Shown here: positions 36,323 through 45,558 of the stretch, piece after piece
Layout of the letters: every line of letters begins with the position of its first letter
Numbering within the stretch: position 1 is the stretch's first letter
NCBI RefSeq assembly: GCF_947495625.1
Contig: NZ_CANLZW010000007.1
Coordinates: forward strand, 1 to 64,000
DNA length: 64,000 nucleotides
Source of the DNA: an uncultured Cocleimonas sp.
GTDB taxonomy: Bacteria; Pseudomonadota; Gammaproteobacteria; Thiotrichales; Thiotrichaceae
Direction of reading: 5' to 3'
Made by a program: the position numbers and the translations under genes
The notes under the pieces: model-generated
The model's input: the letters and a program-made list of their open reading frames with translations, nothing else
Databases searched by the model: none
Told to the model about the DNA's origin: nothing

Positions 36323-37117
36323 ATGAATTCGAATACACCTATGGACAACAATGCAGCAGAAGAAAAATTGGTATCAGCAGCGTCCTCTGAAGTCATCATA
36401 AATATTGAAAAAGTTAACAAGTGGTACGATGATTTTCATGTTTTGAAGGATATCGATCTGGTAGTAAAAAAAGGGGAAAGAATTGTTGTCTGTGGCCCTT
36501 CTGGATCAGGGAAATCAACACTTATTCGCTGTATCAACAATCTGGAAGAACATCAGGAAGGCAGTATCGTCGTTGATGGAATTACGCTAAACAAAAACCT
36601 CAAAAATATTGATCATATCCGCACTGAAGTGGGCATGGTATTTCAGAATTTCAATCTATTTCCTCATCTGTCGATACTCGATAACCTCATGTTGGGCCCG
36701 ATCTGGGTCCGTAAAATGCCCAAGGCCGAAGCCCGAGCTACTGCACTAGAATATCTAGAGCGCGTCAAAATACCGGAACAGGCAGATAAATTTCCAGGGC
36801 AGCTTTCAGGTGGGCAGCAACAGCGTGTAGCAATAGCGCGATCACTATGTATGAATCCAAAAATTATGCTGTTTGACGAGCCGACTTCTGCACTTGATCC
36901 AGAGATGATAAAAGAAGTTTTGGATGTCATGATTGAACTGGCAGACACGGGAATGACGATGATCGTGGTCACCCACGAAATGAACTTTGCAAAAACGATT
37001 GCCGATCGTGTGATCTTTATGGACGAGGGGGATATTGTTGAAGAAAACGAGCCTCTTCAGTTTTTTAACAACCCTCAGCATGATAGAACCAAGTTGTTTC
37101 TTAGCCAGATACTTTGA
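36323..37117 (+). CDS. aapP: Amino-acid ABC transporter ATP-binding protein (AapP-like)
   Basis: The 264-residue ATPase has Walker [10 protein letters not shown] (about 59-67), Q-loop QNFNLFPH, signature [15 protein letters not shown], Walker [15 protein letters not shown] and the switch histidine VTHEM. It belongs to the polar amino-acid group and drives the transporter. AAGGA lies six bases before the ATG. The first 20 or so residues form a short extra tail. It ends the four transporter genes. Confidence 0.94.
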   Translation: MNSNTPMDNNAAEEKLVSAASSEVIINIEKVNKWYDDFHVLKDIDLVVKKGERIVVCGPSGSGKSTLIRCINNLEEHQEGSIVVDGITLNKNLKNIDHIRTEVGMVFQNFNLFPHLSILDNLMLGPIWVRKMPKAEARATALEYLERVKIPEQADKFPGQLSGGQQQRVAIARSLCMNPKIMLFDEPTSALDPEMIKEVLDVMIELADTGMTMIVVTHEMNFAKTIADRVIFMDEGDIVEENEPLQFFNNPQHDRTKLFLSQIL

Positions 37118-37231
37118 TGTTTTTAACTTCAATTAGCTGACGCAAAAAACTCATCAAAATGGCTCTGACAGGCAACATAAATATCAAAGCTTGGGCAATA
37201 TTCTTTTTAGAAAAAACATTAGGTGTATCAA

Positions 37232-38035
37232 ATGAAATTTCCTCCTCATCACGGTTCTATAGCATCATTAACTCCAACGATATGCCATCTTCTCGGCATC
37301 AGCCCTCCAGAGGTCTCAGCGGAACCCGCATTAGATATGGTTATCTCTACACTTGAAGAGAATAGCCTTCCTTTTGAAAAATGCCTGATTATTGCTCAGG
37401 ATGCTATTGGCGCCCATTTATGGAAGTCGCACGAGAGTGATCTCAATAAAATATTACCTCTGGTTCCGTTACGTGTTCCTCTACGTGCTGCTTTTCCTCC
37501 GGTAACACCGGTTTGCTTTGCCTCCATTTTTAGCGGAGCACAGCCCGAAGTTCATGGTATTCAAAGCTTTATAAAACCTGTATTAAGCTGCGACACACTT
37601 TTCGATGCACTTGCTCGCGCTAATAAGAAAGTTGCTATCGTCGCTGTCGTAGATAGCTGTATTGATTTGATTTTTCGAAACCGTGACGTAACATATTTCT
37701 CAGAAAAGGATGATAAATCTGTCAAAGAGAAAGTTCTGGAAGTTATTGAAGGCGATGAATACGACGTAATCATCACCTATCAAGCTGATTACGATGATAA
37801 CCTGCATAAAACTGAGCCTTACTCGCCGGTTTGTATTGCGTCTCTTAGACAGCATATTAAAGACTTCACAGAAATGACAAAAGCCGCAAACCAGCACTGG
37901 GGGGATAAACGTCACGTTATCGCATTTACGCCTGATCATGGTGCACATGTTAATGACGCAGGAAAAGGCGATCATGGCATAGATATCCCTGAGGATATGG
38001 ATATTTACCATTGCTATGGTATTTATATGCCTTAG
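37232..38035 (+). CDS. Phosphodiesterase / alkaline-phosphatase superfamily protein
   Basis: The 267-residue protein has the metal-site layout of this superfamily: IIAQDAIGAHL near residue 55, the nucleophile region PPVTPVCFASIFSGAQPEVHGIQSF (about 89-113), and TPDHGAHVNDAGKGDHGIDIPEDMD near the end, giving the Asp-His and His ligands. No signal peptide is seen, so it should act in the cytoplasm. The substrate is unknown. It follows aapP by 114 bases in the same direction and may be part of that operon. The start at the ATG is preferred over the GTG at 37223. Confidence 0.68.
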   Translation: MKFPPHHGSIASLTPTICHLLGISPPEVSAEPALDMVISTLEENSLPFEKCLIIAQDAIGAHLWKSHESDLNKILPLVPLRVPLRAAFPPVTPVCFASIFSGAQPEVHGIQSFIKPVLSCDTLFDALARANKKVAIVAVVDSCIDLIFRNRDVTYFSEKDDKSVKEKVLEVIEGDEYDVIITYQADYDDNLHKTEPYSPVCIASLRQHIKDFTEMTKAANQHWGDKRHVIAFTPDHGAHVNDAGKGDHGIDIPEDMDIYHCYGIYMP

Positions 38036-38058
38036 TATTTTCCATAGATAAACTTAGC

Positions 38059-38145
38059 GAACATGTTGTACTGATATCTAAAGTTCGATTATCAGCAGAA
38101 AACATATATGCAAGAGATGACACTGTGATCGAAGGCTTGTTCTAA
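38059..38145 (+). pseudogene. Remnant of the fhs 3' end
   Basis: The 28 codons EHVVLISKVRLSAENIYARDDTVIEGLF then TAA match the end of Fhs ([15 protein letters not shown]...[16 protein letters not shown]) with an internal loss of about 23 residues between two GCAG words. The similarity goes on past the stop (TTCTAAAG). It has no start. It shows that the 3' end of fhs was copied or left here. Confidence 0.8.
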
Positions 38146-38152
38146 AGCCGCT

Positions 38153-38172
38153 TAAAAAAACTGCCCGTAAGT
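38153..38172 (+). repeat. G-run dispersed repeat, degenerate copy
   Basis: TTAAAAAAACTGCCCGTAAGTGGGGGAGGTGG lies directly after the fhs remnant. The flank AGCCGCTTAAAAAA is the same as at the copy at 16255. Confidence 0.55.
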
Positions 38173-38354
38173 GGGGGAGGTGGTTTTTCGGTTTATCGAC
38201 AACCAGAAAAGCCATCTCCCTTTTTTATTTGGTTACCTGAAATATGATATTTCGCCAAAATTCGTGATCTAAGCCATGAAATACAGCCAGCTTAAGCGAT
38301 ATAGTTTTGAATATTCTGAAGTTTTATTCGACATAACGATATCTAGGTATACAC

Positions 38355-38957
38355 ATGCGTTGGCTGGTCATTTTTAGTGTTTTCTTTTTTGCCGTGTGGG
38401 CAGACTCACTCATAGGAACAACAGACATTGCCAACTGGCGTATTGAAAATACCCTAACGGCGATAACGTTACTTTACTTAATTTTTACGTTTAAGTGGTA
38501 TCGGTTTAGTACTGCGAGTTATTTTTTAATCTGTGCATTTCTGTGTTTACATGTTTACGGATCTAAATATACCTATGCCGAAAACCCTTTTGGTTTTTGG
38601 CTACAAGATATTCTACAGACTTCACGAAACCCTTATGATCGCCTTGTACATATGAGTTTTGGCTTGCTTTTGTACTTTCCATTTTACGAGATTCTTTTAA
38701 ACGGCTTAAAATTAAGAAAGCGCGAAGCGTTGATCATACCGATATTAATCGTGCTGTCTGCCAGTGCAATCTATGAAATTATAGAATGGCTGGTTGCTGA
38801 TATATTCTTTGCAGAACAGGGCATTTCATACCTTGGTACGCAAGGTGATGTGTGGGATTCGCAAGAAGATATGTTTGTGGCATTTATTGGGAGTTTATTA
38901 GCCGCTTTGATATTTTATGTATATAGATTGACCAAGCGAACGCATAAGTCTATATGA
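38355..38957 (+). CDS. YjdF-like inner membrane protein (DUF2238)
   Basis: The 200-residue protein has about six membrane helices and matches the DUF2238/YjdF family: YTYAENPFGFWLQDILQTSRNPYDRLVHMSFGLLLYFPFYEILL and SAIYEIIEWLVADIFFAEQGISYLGTQGDVWDSQEDMFVAFIG. No function is known for the family. It is a single gene in the direction of the preceding genes, separated from them by a remnant and a repeat. Confidence 0.85.
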   Translation: MRWLVIFSVFFFAVWADSLIGTTDIANWRIENTLTAITLLYLIFTFKWYRFSTASYFLICAFLCLHVYGSKYTYAENPFGFWLQDILQTSRNPYDRLVHMSFGLLLYFPFYEILLNGLKLRKREALIIPILIVLSASAIYEIIEWLVADIFFAEQGISYLGTQGDVWDSQEDMFVAFIGSLLAALIFYVYRLTKRTHKSI

Positions 38958-39064
38958 AGAATTTAACAGGTTTTTATGTGTGGTAGCTAAAAAACTGTCT
39001 AGCACTGCTTAAATTCTATTTACGTTTTAAAAAAGCAAAAATAACCATAGAAATGAAGTGAGAC

Positions 39065-39194
39065 AACAACTTTATTTTTTAAAGTTGATCCGAAGGAAAG
39101 GCGTAGCTTCATAAAACTGGTATCGCAAAGCATAAATTATTTTTATTTATTTCAAACTACGTAATGAAAAGTTACTTATAAAGTAGGGTTGTGT
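39065..39194 (+). repeat. Second copy of a longer repeat-linked sequence
   Basis: This gene-free stretch contains GGAAAGGCGTAGC and CGCAAAGCATAAATTATTTTTA with TTTCAAA..ACG, words also seen in reverse at 16276-16400. It ends in AAAGTAGGGTTGTGTG (39179-39194), a degenerate G-run copy. The order of the words differs between the two places, so the element is rearranged or composite. Confidence 0.5.
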
Positions 39195-39218
39195 GTTTTA
39201 AATGTGCCCAAAACAAAA

Positions 39219-39250
39219 AAAGCCCTGAAATGTAAACATATCAGGGCTTT
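39219..39250 (-). terminator. Terminator after tRNA-Thr
   Basis: AAAGCCCTGA and TCAGGGCTTT form a 10-base stem around 12 bases, with seven T after it on the minus strand. It lies 5 bases beyond the tRNA CCA end. Confidence 0.88.
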
Positions 39251-39255
39251 ATATA

Positions 39256-39331
<76 letters not shown>

Positions 39332-39341
39332 GACGCGGTGC

Positions 39342-39370
39342 ATTCTATTAAAGCTTTAGAAATTACGCAA
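39342..39370 (-). promoter_or_regulatory. Promoter of tRNA-Thr
   Basis: On the minus strand TTGCGT (39365-39370) and TAGAAT (39342-39347) are 17 bases apart, followed by a GC-rich discriminator (GCACCGCG) as is usual for stable-RNA promoters. Confidence 0.72.
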
Positions 39371-39400
39371 GAAGAAAACTGTTTTTATTTGTAAAAAAAT

Positions 39401-39440
39401 ACCCGATTGAGGAAACCCTCAACCGGGTGGTATTTTGACT
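39401..39440 (-). terminator. Terminator after the von Willebrand A protein gene
   Basis: ACCCG-A-TTGAGG, loop, CCTCAA-CCGGGT form a long stem, with seven T on the minus strand. It lies about 130 bases after the stop. A run of ATTATTATT-type DNA lies between. Confidence 0.8.
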
Positions 39441-39569
39441 CCACATAACATTTATTATTATTGTTAGCCCGGCCATATTATTATTATTAAGTCTGTGGCT
39501 GTTTATCTGAAGTCGTGGTCAATTCTACAGGGTTTCGCTGAATTGAAACTGAACCGTTCGTCATTTTAG

Positions 39570-42500
39570 TTATTCATTTAAATTAATTGTAATTTTCTTT
39601 TCCGTGATTGGTTTTCTGACACTTTGGTTATACCAGCGCAGTACATATTCACCGGGTTCTGCAGGCATTTTCATATATTCAGATTTCTTCTTTTGGGTAT
39701 AGATATATTTTTTTGCGCCGTAGTCTGGTTTTTCACCTACTGGCTGGATATTGATAAACGAGTTATCTAGCCCCCTTGGTGCTTGCCATGATATTTCTAT
39801 TTCTGAATCTGCTCTAATATCTTCTGGCACATTAATCGTGATGTCTGGCGCGCTTAGTTTTATAGGTCGTTCTGCTATTGGTTTTCTATGATTTCGGTTA
39901 TACCAGCGCAATACGTAATTTCCAGCTTCTGAGGGGAGTCGTAAATAGTCTGAAGTGTTCTTTTTGGTATAGATATAATTTTTTGCGTTGTAGCTTGGTT
40001 TTTCATCGGCCAATTGGATATTGATGAAAGCATCTAGACCTTTTGGGGCACTCCATGAAATTTCGGTTTCTGTTCCTGCAATTGCCTCATCATCTGCTGT
40101 TAGGGTGATTTCGAGTTCGGTGAGTTTAATAGGGGTCTCAGCCAGTGGCTTTCGATCACTCCGGTTGAACCATCTTAAGGTGTAATCACCGGGCACTGAT
40201 GGCATGCGCATATAGGCAGAAGAGTCCTTCTTTGTATATATATACGTTTTTGCATTGTAGTCAGGTTTTTCATCACTGGGATGGATGTTAATAAATGAAT
40301 CCAGACCTTTTGGCGCATCCCATGATAATTCTATCTCTGATCCTGCGATTGCAGTTTCAGGGGCAGTTATGGTAATTGTTTGCTCGGTTATTTTTATCGG
40401 GTGTTCAGTGATCATTTTTTGATCACTGCTGTTGTACCAGCGTAAAATATAATCGCCAGCTGTCGATGGCATTCTCATTATCCCTTCTTTTTTCTTGTCA
40501 TAAATAGAGAGGTGAGGATTGCTGTGGTATTTGGGTTTGTCACCCACAAGTTCCAGATTGATTCTGGCTTTGGTTGTTTTTGGCGCTTCCCAGGATAAGT
40601 CTATTTCAGTTCCCGCTCCTGCTTCGTCGGGCGCATTTAAGGTAATGGTTGATTCGACTAGTTTTATGGGTTTTTCGGTGACCACTTGTTGATCGCTGCG
40701 GTTATACCAACGTAATACATAGTCACCTGCTGTTGATGGTAGGCGAATTGTTCCTGTTTTCTTCTTACCATTAATATTGATATGAGGATTGCTATGGTAT
40801 TTCGGTTTCTCGCCAACAAGCTCAAGGTTTATCCTTGCTTTTGTGGTTGTTGGCGCCTCCCAGGATAGATCTATTTCAGTCGCTGTGTTAGCTTCTTCTG
40901 GCGCATTTATGGTGATAACTGATTCTACCAGTGTGATCGGTTTTTCTAAGACGATTTTCTGGTCGCTACGGTTGTACCAGCGCAGTATGTAATTACCAGC
41001 GGTTGATGGCATTCGCATAATTCTGTCTTTCTTCTTATCATCAATATAAAGGTTCGGATTGCTATGAAACTTTGGTTTATCGCCATCAAATTCTAGATTG
41101 AGTTTAGCCTGAGTCGTTTTAGGCGCTTCCCAGGATAGTTCCAGCTCGCTGCCTGTTCCAGCCTGTTCTGGTGAATTCAAGGTAATGGTTGATTCGGTAA
41201 GTTTGATGGGTTTTTCGGTGACTAGTTTACGATCACTTCGGTTATACCAACGTAATACATAATCCCCCGCAATTGCAGGCATTCGCATGACGCCTTCTTT
41301 CTTCTTATTATCGACGTAAAGGTTCGGATTGCTGTGGAATTTTGGTTTATTGTCCGCAGCTTCCAGATTGATTATTGCTTTAGCATCTTTTGGTGCTATC
41401 CACGAGAGCTCGAGTTCGGTTCCTGTGCCAGCTTCTGCTGCTGCAGTAATGACGATCTCTGCTTCTTTTAAGGTGATTGGGTGTTCTGCCAATACGATTC
41501 TGTCTTGGTTGTCATAAAAACGCAGTACGTATTCGCCAGCGACAGAGGGCAGCCGAAGTGTTGCTTCAGAAATACCTTGTGTATGTTTTAAAGGGGTTGA
41601 GTGATATATCGGTTTCTCATCACTGATTTGAAGATTGATTAAGCCTTTTAAGTCTTTGGGAGCTTCCCAGCTAACATCTAATTCTGTTCCTGTGATTGCT
41701 TCATCTGCCGCTTTAATGACTACTTTGGGCAATTGTCTATTGAAGTTAACGTTGATGAGTTGATCTTTATTTTCAATAGTAACGTAAGATTCTCCAGAAT
41801 AATTTCCGCTTGTACCACTCACTAGCCATTTACCAGACGTAATGGACTTTTCTGTAGCGACTATGTTTTTGCTATTACTATCAGTTTCATCGCCAGCTAA
41901 TAATATTTCAACACCAGCCCCAGAGCCTTTTAAACTGATGACTTCTTCGGTGTCTTGATTAATCAGTTTCCAATCGATCATCTTATTCAAGATGCCACCG
42001 CTTTTCTCATCCATTGCATGTATTGAAATGACTTTGGCTTGTACGACTATTTGTTCTAAGGCAACGCTTAGTTGTTCTGCATTATCCGCTGTGAAGTATT
42101 GTCCGCCTGTATTTGCGGCAATACATTGAAGTTGCTCGCTGGTTTTTTTATCGACACCAAAGCCGATGACATGCGCGGTAAAATTTACCCCCAGTTTTTC
42201 TAACTCTGCTGCTGTGCCACATGGGTCTGCGTTACAGGTTTCTTTACCGTCACTGATCAGTATCACTGTGGCATTATCTTCGGTAAATTTTAATTCATCT
42301 GCAGCCATTCTGATGGATGCACTGATGGGTGTTTTGCCTTTAGGGTTAATCTTGTTGACGATGTCGATCATCGATGACTTATTAACTTTACCCACGGGTA
42401 CTAATGTTTCTATGTCGCTGCAATCTCCCTTTTTGCGGTGGCCGTAGGCGAGTAAACCCAGTTGTTTTTCTTCATCCCAATTACTCACAACATCGGCTAG

Positions 42501-42695
42501 TGTTTTTTTGGCGATTTCAATTTTTGTTTTACCTTCTAGCTGCCCCCACATACTTCCGGAAGCATCAAAGACTATGATCGCTTTATCTTCGGCATTAGCA
42601 GAACAGCTCAAAACCATGCTGAATAAAAAACTAATCACATAGAATATTGGGGCTTTGAATAAAGTTGCTGAATTAGCAGTTGAGCTAGCGGTCAT
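39570..42695 (-). CDS. Secreted von Willebrand A domain protein with eight tandem repeats
   Basis: The 1041-residue protein has a signal peptide (ending near SANAED), a von Willebrand A domain (about 36-220) with the metal site DASGSMWGQ and CNADPCGTAAELEKLGV, then eight repeats of about 88 residues, each beginning like EITLTAxDEAxxGTEIELSWEAPKxxxxxINLE and ending in RMPSxAGDYVLRWYNRSDRK. Each repeat looks like a beta-sandwich. Adhesion or periplasmic scaffolding is possible; I do not recognise a named protein. GGAG before the inner ATG favours this start over the ATG at 42707. It is probably monocistronic. Confidence 0.85.
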   Translation of the reverse strand: MTASSTANSATLFKAPIFYVISFLFSMVLSCSANAEDKAIIVFDASGSMWGQLEGKTKIEIAKKTLADVVSNWDEEKQLGLLAYGHRKKGDCSDIETLVPVGKVNKSSMIDIVNKINPKGKTPISASIRMAADELKFTEDNATVILISDGKETCNADPCGTAAELEKLGVNFTAHVIGFGVDKKTSEQLQCIAANTGGQYFTADNAEQLSVALEQIVVQAKVISIHAMDEKSGGILNKMIDWKLINQDTEEVISLKGSGAGVEILLAGDETDSNSKNIVATEKSITSGKWLVSGTSGNYSGESYVTIENKDQLINVNFNRQLPKVVIKAADEAITGTELDVSWEAPKDLKGLINLQISDEKPIYHSTPLKHTQGISEATLRLPSVAGEYVLRFYDNQDRIVLAEHPITLKEAEIVITAAAEAGTGTELELSWIAPKDAKAIINLEAADNKPKFHSNPNLYVDNKKKEGVMRMPAIAGDYVLRWYNRSDRKLVTEKPIKLTESTITLNSPEQAGTGSELELSWEAPKTTQAKLNLEFDGDKPKFHSNPNLYIDDKKKDRIMRMPSTAGNYILRWYNRSDQKIVLEKPITLVESVITINAPEEANTATEIDLSWEAPTTTKARINLELVGEKPKYHSNPHININGKKKTGTIRLPSTAGDYVLRWYNRSDQQVVTEKPIKLVESTITLNAPDEAGAGTEIDLSWEAPKTTKARINLELVGDKPKYHSNPHLSIYDKKKEGIMRMPSTAGDYILRWYNSSDQKMITEHPIKITEQTITITAPETAIAGSEIELSWDAPKGLDSFINIHPSDEKPDYNAKTYIYTKKDSSAYMRMPSVPGDYTLRWFNRSDRKPLAETPIKLTELEITLTADDEAIAGTETEISWSAPKGLDAFINIQLADEKPSYNAKNYIYTKKNTSDYLRLPSEAGNYVLRWYNRNHRKPIAERPIKLSAPDITINVPEDIRADSEIEISWQAPRGLDNSFINIQPVGEKPDYGAKKYIYTQKKKSEYMKMPAEPGEYVLRWYNQSVRKPITEKKITINLNE

Positions 42696-42758
42696 GATGG
42701 TCTCCATTCTAAAAATCTTCTGAAAAACGGTAGTCGCAGATTAATTATACAAAAAACG

Positions 42759-42779
42759 GCTAAAAGTAGGGGGGTGTAC
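42759..42779 (+). repeat. G-run dispersed repeat copy
   Basis: Reads GCTAAAAGTAGGGGGGTGTAC, preceded by AAAAAACG. It lies 64 bases upstream of the von Willebrand A gene start. Confidence 0.85.
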
Positions 42780-42930
42780 TTTTAATTAATTCCTAAACCC
42801 TTGCAATAGTATAAAGATCAATAAAAGAGAATAGGTTGTTTTCTGTAAAGTGTCTGTGACAAAAATCACGAAAAATTGATGATGTATTTGACATTGATTT
42901 ACAGGGCTGTCTAAGACGCAAAAATGTTAC

Positions 42931-42949
42931 GAAAAGTAGGGGGGTGACA
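42931..42949 (+). repeat. G-run dispersed repeat copy
   Basis: Reads GAAAAGTAGGGGGGTGACA. The usual CCT before AAAAG is replaced by TACG. It lies 125 bases before the transporter gene. Confidence 0.8.
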
Positions 42950-43074
42950 TTTTTTATAATCGAATATCTTCTAATAGTAGTAATAATCTTGATTATTTTC
43001 GTCTTATTTATTTAATATGACTAAACTCATAAGAATAGATAATCTATAAATTGAAAAAATGAATCTGGGGTTAT

Positions 43075-44856
43075 ATGAATTTTGATCAAATAATAATAAG
43101 CAGTATCCTGTTTATCGCACTCATTCTTTTCGCCTGGGGCCGCTGGCGCTATGACCTTGTCGCAATGTTTTGCTTGATTGTAGCGGTTCTGTTTGGTGTG
43201 ATTCCTGAGGATGAGGCTTTTTCTGGATTTGGTCATGCGGCTGTTGTTACTGTGGCTGCGGTGTTAATTCTCTCACAAGGTTTGCAAAACGCCGGAGTAG
43301 TCAGCCTGATTACCGAGAAGATGAGGCTTATTAAATTTACCTCTTTTTCTTTATTGGCGACGATTACGTTGGTCGTGACTATTCTTTCAGCCTTTATGAA
43401 TAATGTCGGTGCATTGGCTTTGATGTTGCCGATTACGATGGTTGCAGCAAAAGAATACAATATTCCACCAGCTCGACTACTTATGCCATTGGCATTCGGT
43501 AGTATTTTAGGGGGATTGACGACGCTAATCGGTACGCCTCCTAATATTATTATCGCTGCTTATCGTGCAAAGGTCACAGGAGAAGAATATGGCATGTTCG
43601 ATTTTTCTCCGGTGGGAGTACCTGTCGCAATTGTTGGCGTTTTGTTTATTGTATTCATTGGCTGGCGTTTAATTCCATCTGGCAGGATGACTAAAAATGC
43701 ATCTATAAATTTGTTTGAGATAAATAACTATCTTACTGAAATACAAGTAAAAAAAGAAAGTAAGTATATTGGAGAAAGGCTTAAAGACTTACCCATGTTT
43801 AAAGGTAAGGACCGTACCGAAATTTTGGGTGTGGCAACTCCCACTACTTATGCGCGCAATGTGAATCTGACCTATAAGATTTCGGAAGATGATATTTTTA
43901 TCATTCGTGCTGATCCAATGGAGATCAAGCCGTTACTGGATAACCACGATTTCGAATTACTCAATTCTGCTACTCATATCTATGAAGCGCCCGATGAACA
44001 CACCGCGATATTGATGGAAGGTGTAATTACGCAAGGCTCTCCTTTAGTTGGGCGAGATATTCGTTATTTCAGGAGATTATCCGGACGTTCAATAGCCATA
44101 GTGGGCTTGGCGCGAGATGGTCAAAGTGTGGTGAGTCGAATTCGCCAATTAGTTTTCAAGGCTGGTGATGTATTATTGATTCAAGGGCACGAAGAAACTA
44201 TCGATGAGCAATTCACCCAGATTGGTTTATTGCCTTTGGCACCGCGTGCTATAGAGCTAGATAGAAGCCGAAAAGTAGGGCTGGCTTTAGCCACCTTTGT
44301 CGGAGCGATTATTTTGGCAATGACAAATCTGGTTTCCCTACCGATCGCTTTTATTCTGGCGGTGATGGTTTACGTGCTAACCGGCATTGTTCGCGTGCGT
44401 GAAGTCTATGAACAAATAGATTGGGCGGTGCTTGTGTTATTGGCGTCGATGATTCCGATCGGCAATGCGCTAGATTCAACCAACACTACCAAACTACTCG
44501 CAGAAACCATGCTCAAAATAGTCGGTACGGACTCGCCAATAATCGTATTAACGCTCATTCTAATTGTTACGATGTTGCTGTCGAGTGTTGTCAATAACGC
44601 TGCAACTGCGTTAGTAATGGCGCCGATTTCAGTGGCTGCAGCGCAAACCATGGGGGTGAATATCGATGGCTTTTTGATGGCAGTGGCCGTTGGTGCTTCC
44701 TGCGCATTTCTCACACCTGTTGGACACCAATCAAATACACTGGTTATGGGTCCGGGAGGATATAAATTCGGAGATTACTGGCGCATGGGATTACCGCTGG
44801 AAATTCTCATCGTCATAATCACAATCCCTCTAATTTTATGGGCTTGGCCGCTATAA
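43075..44856 (+). CDS. SLC13-type anion transporter with two TrkA-C (RCK_C) domains
   Basis: The 593-residue membrane protein has about 11-12 helices in two halves around two cytoplasmic TrkA-C domains (about 210-295 and 300-385). FMNNVGALALMLPI and GLTTLIGTPPNIII in the first half and SSVVNNAATALVMAPI and PVGHQSNTLVMGPGGYKFGDYWRMGLPL in the second half are the SLC13/DASS repeat motifs. Relatives carry sulfate, dicarboxylate or other anions; the substrate is not clear here. GGGG six bases before the ATG supports the start. It is a single gene flanked by repeats on both sides. Confidence 0.88.
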   Translation: MNFDQIIISSILFIALILFAWGRWRYDLVAMFCLIVAVLFGVIPEDEAFSGFGHAAVVTVAAVLILSQGLQNAGVVSLITEKMRLIKFTSFSLLATITLVVTILSAFMNNVGALALMLPITMVAAKEYNIPPARLLMPLAFGSILGGLTTLIGTPPNIIIAAYRAKVTGEEYGMFDFSPVGVPVAIVGVLFIVFIGWRLIPSGRMTKNASINLFEINNYLTEIQVKKESKYIGERLKDLPMFKGKDRTEILGVATPTTYARNVNLTYKISEDDIFIIRADPMEIKPLLDNHDFELLNSATHIYEAPDEHTAILMEGVITQGSPLVGRDIRYFRRLSGRSIAIVGLARDGQSVVSRIRQLVFKAGDVLLIQGHEETIDEQFTQIGLLPLAPRAIELDRSRKVGLALATFVGAIILAMTNLVSLPIAFILAVMVYVLTGIVRVREVYEQIDWAVLVLLASMIPIGNALDSTNTTKLLAETMLKIVGTDSPIIVLTLILIVTMLLSSVVNNAATALVMAPISVAAAQTMGVNIDGFLMAVAVGASCAFLTPVGHQSNTLVMGPGGYKFGDYWRMGLPLEILIVIITIPLILWAWPL

Positions 44857-44899
44857 TTAGTGTTTTAGTCGAGGTAAAGAAATACAACAGAAAAAAATA

Positions 44900-44920
44900 G
44901 CCTAAAAGTAGGGGGGTGTA
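44900..44920 (+). repeat. G-run dispersed repeat copy
   Basis: Reads GCCTAAAAGTAGGGGGGTGTA with AAAAAAATA before it. It lies 44 bases after the transporter stop and 87 bases before fdxA. Confidence 0.85.
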
Positions 44921-45006
44921 TTATTCTTTAATTATGAATAGCTAGAGTTCATCAGTAGAGGCTGGATAGATTGGCTTGAATAACAAGAGTACCGAAGGAA
45001 TCAAAA

Positions 45007-45360
45007 ATGACATTTGTAGTGACTGAAGATTGCATAAAGTGCAAATACACAGACTGTGTTGATGTATGCCCAGTGGAGTGTTTTCACGAAGGCCCAGAAA
45101 TGTTGGTAATAGATCCAGAGGAATGTATCGACTGTGCACTTTGTGTTCCAGAATGCCCAATCGACGCTATTTTTGATGAAGTCGATTTACCCGAAGATCA
45201 ACTAAAATTCATACAAATTAATGCAGACCTATCTGCACAATGGCCCGTAATTGAAGGCATGATACCCGCCCCTGAGGACGCTGAGGAATGGGAAGGCGTG
45301 CCAGATAAAATTCAGTATTTGACGGAGTTTCTGGATGACATTGATGAAAATGAAGAGTAG
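45007..45360 (+). CDS. fdxA: Seven-iron ferredoxin FdxA
   Basis: The 117-residue protein has the cysteine pattern of 7Fe ferredoxins: [18 protein letters not shown] at 11-28 (3Fe-4S and part of 4Fe-4S) and [16 protein letters not shown] near 42-57, followed by an acidic tail. It carries electrons in the cytoplasm. AAGGA lies seven bases before the ATG. The length and sequence fit the FdI group of Azotobacter. No partner enzyme is in the neighbourhood. The 198 bases after it hold no gene. Confidence 0.95.
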   Translation: MTFVVTEDCIKCKYTDCVDVCPVECFHEGPEMLVIDPEECIDCALCVPECPIDAIFDEVDLPEDQLKFIQINADLSAQWPVIEGMIPAPEDAEEWEGVPDKIQYLTEFLDDIDENEE

Positions 45361-45558
45361 ACAGAAAATGCCACTAATCATACGCCCTGACAGATAAACC
45401 TTAAATCGTGTAAGCTTATTCTTATAATAAATATAAAGCAGTAGAATTAAAATTAATAAGCAAGATAAAACAGAGCGTTAGGGCACAATCCTCAATCTAC
45501 AAGTATCAACGTGTTGACGCGTTCTTGACCTTAAATCAAATAAAAATATGAGGTAAAG

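Larger units (their letters stand above)
42696..43074. other. Divergent intergenic region with two G-run repeats
   Basis: This 379-base gap lies between divergent genes and holds two repeat copies 151 bases apart in the same direction. The rest is AT-rich, with no ORF I can support. Promoters for both genes must lie here. I could not define them. Confidence 0.5.
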
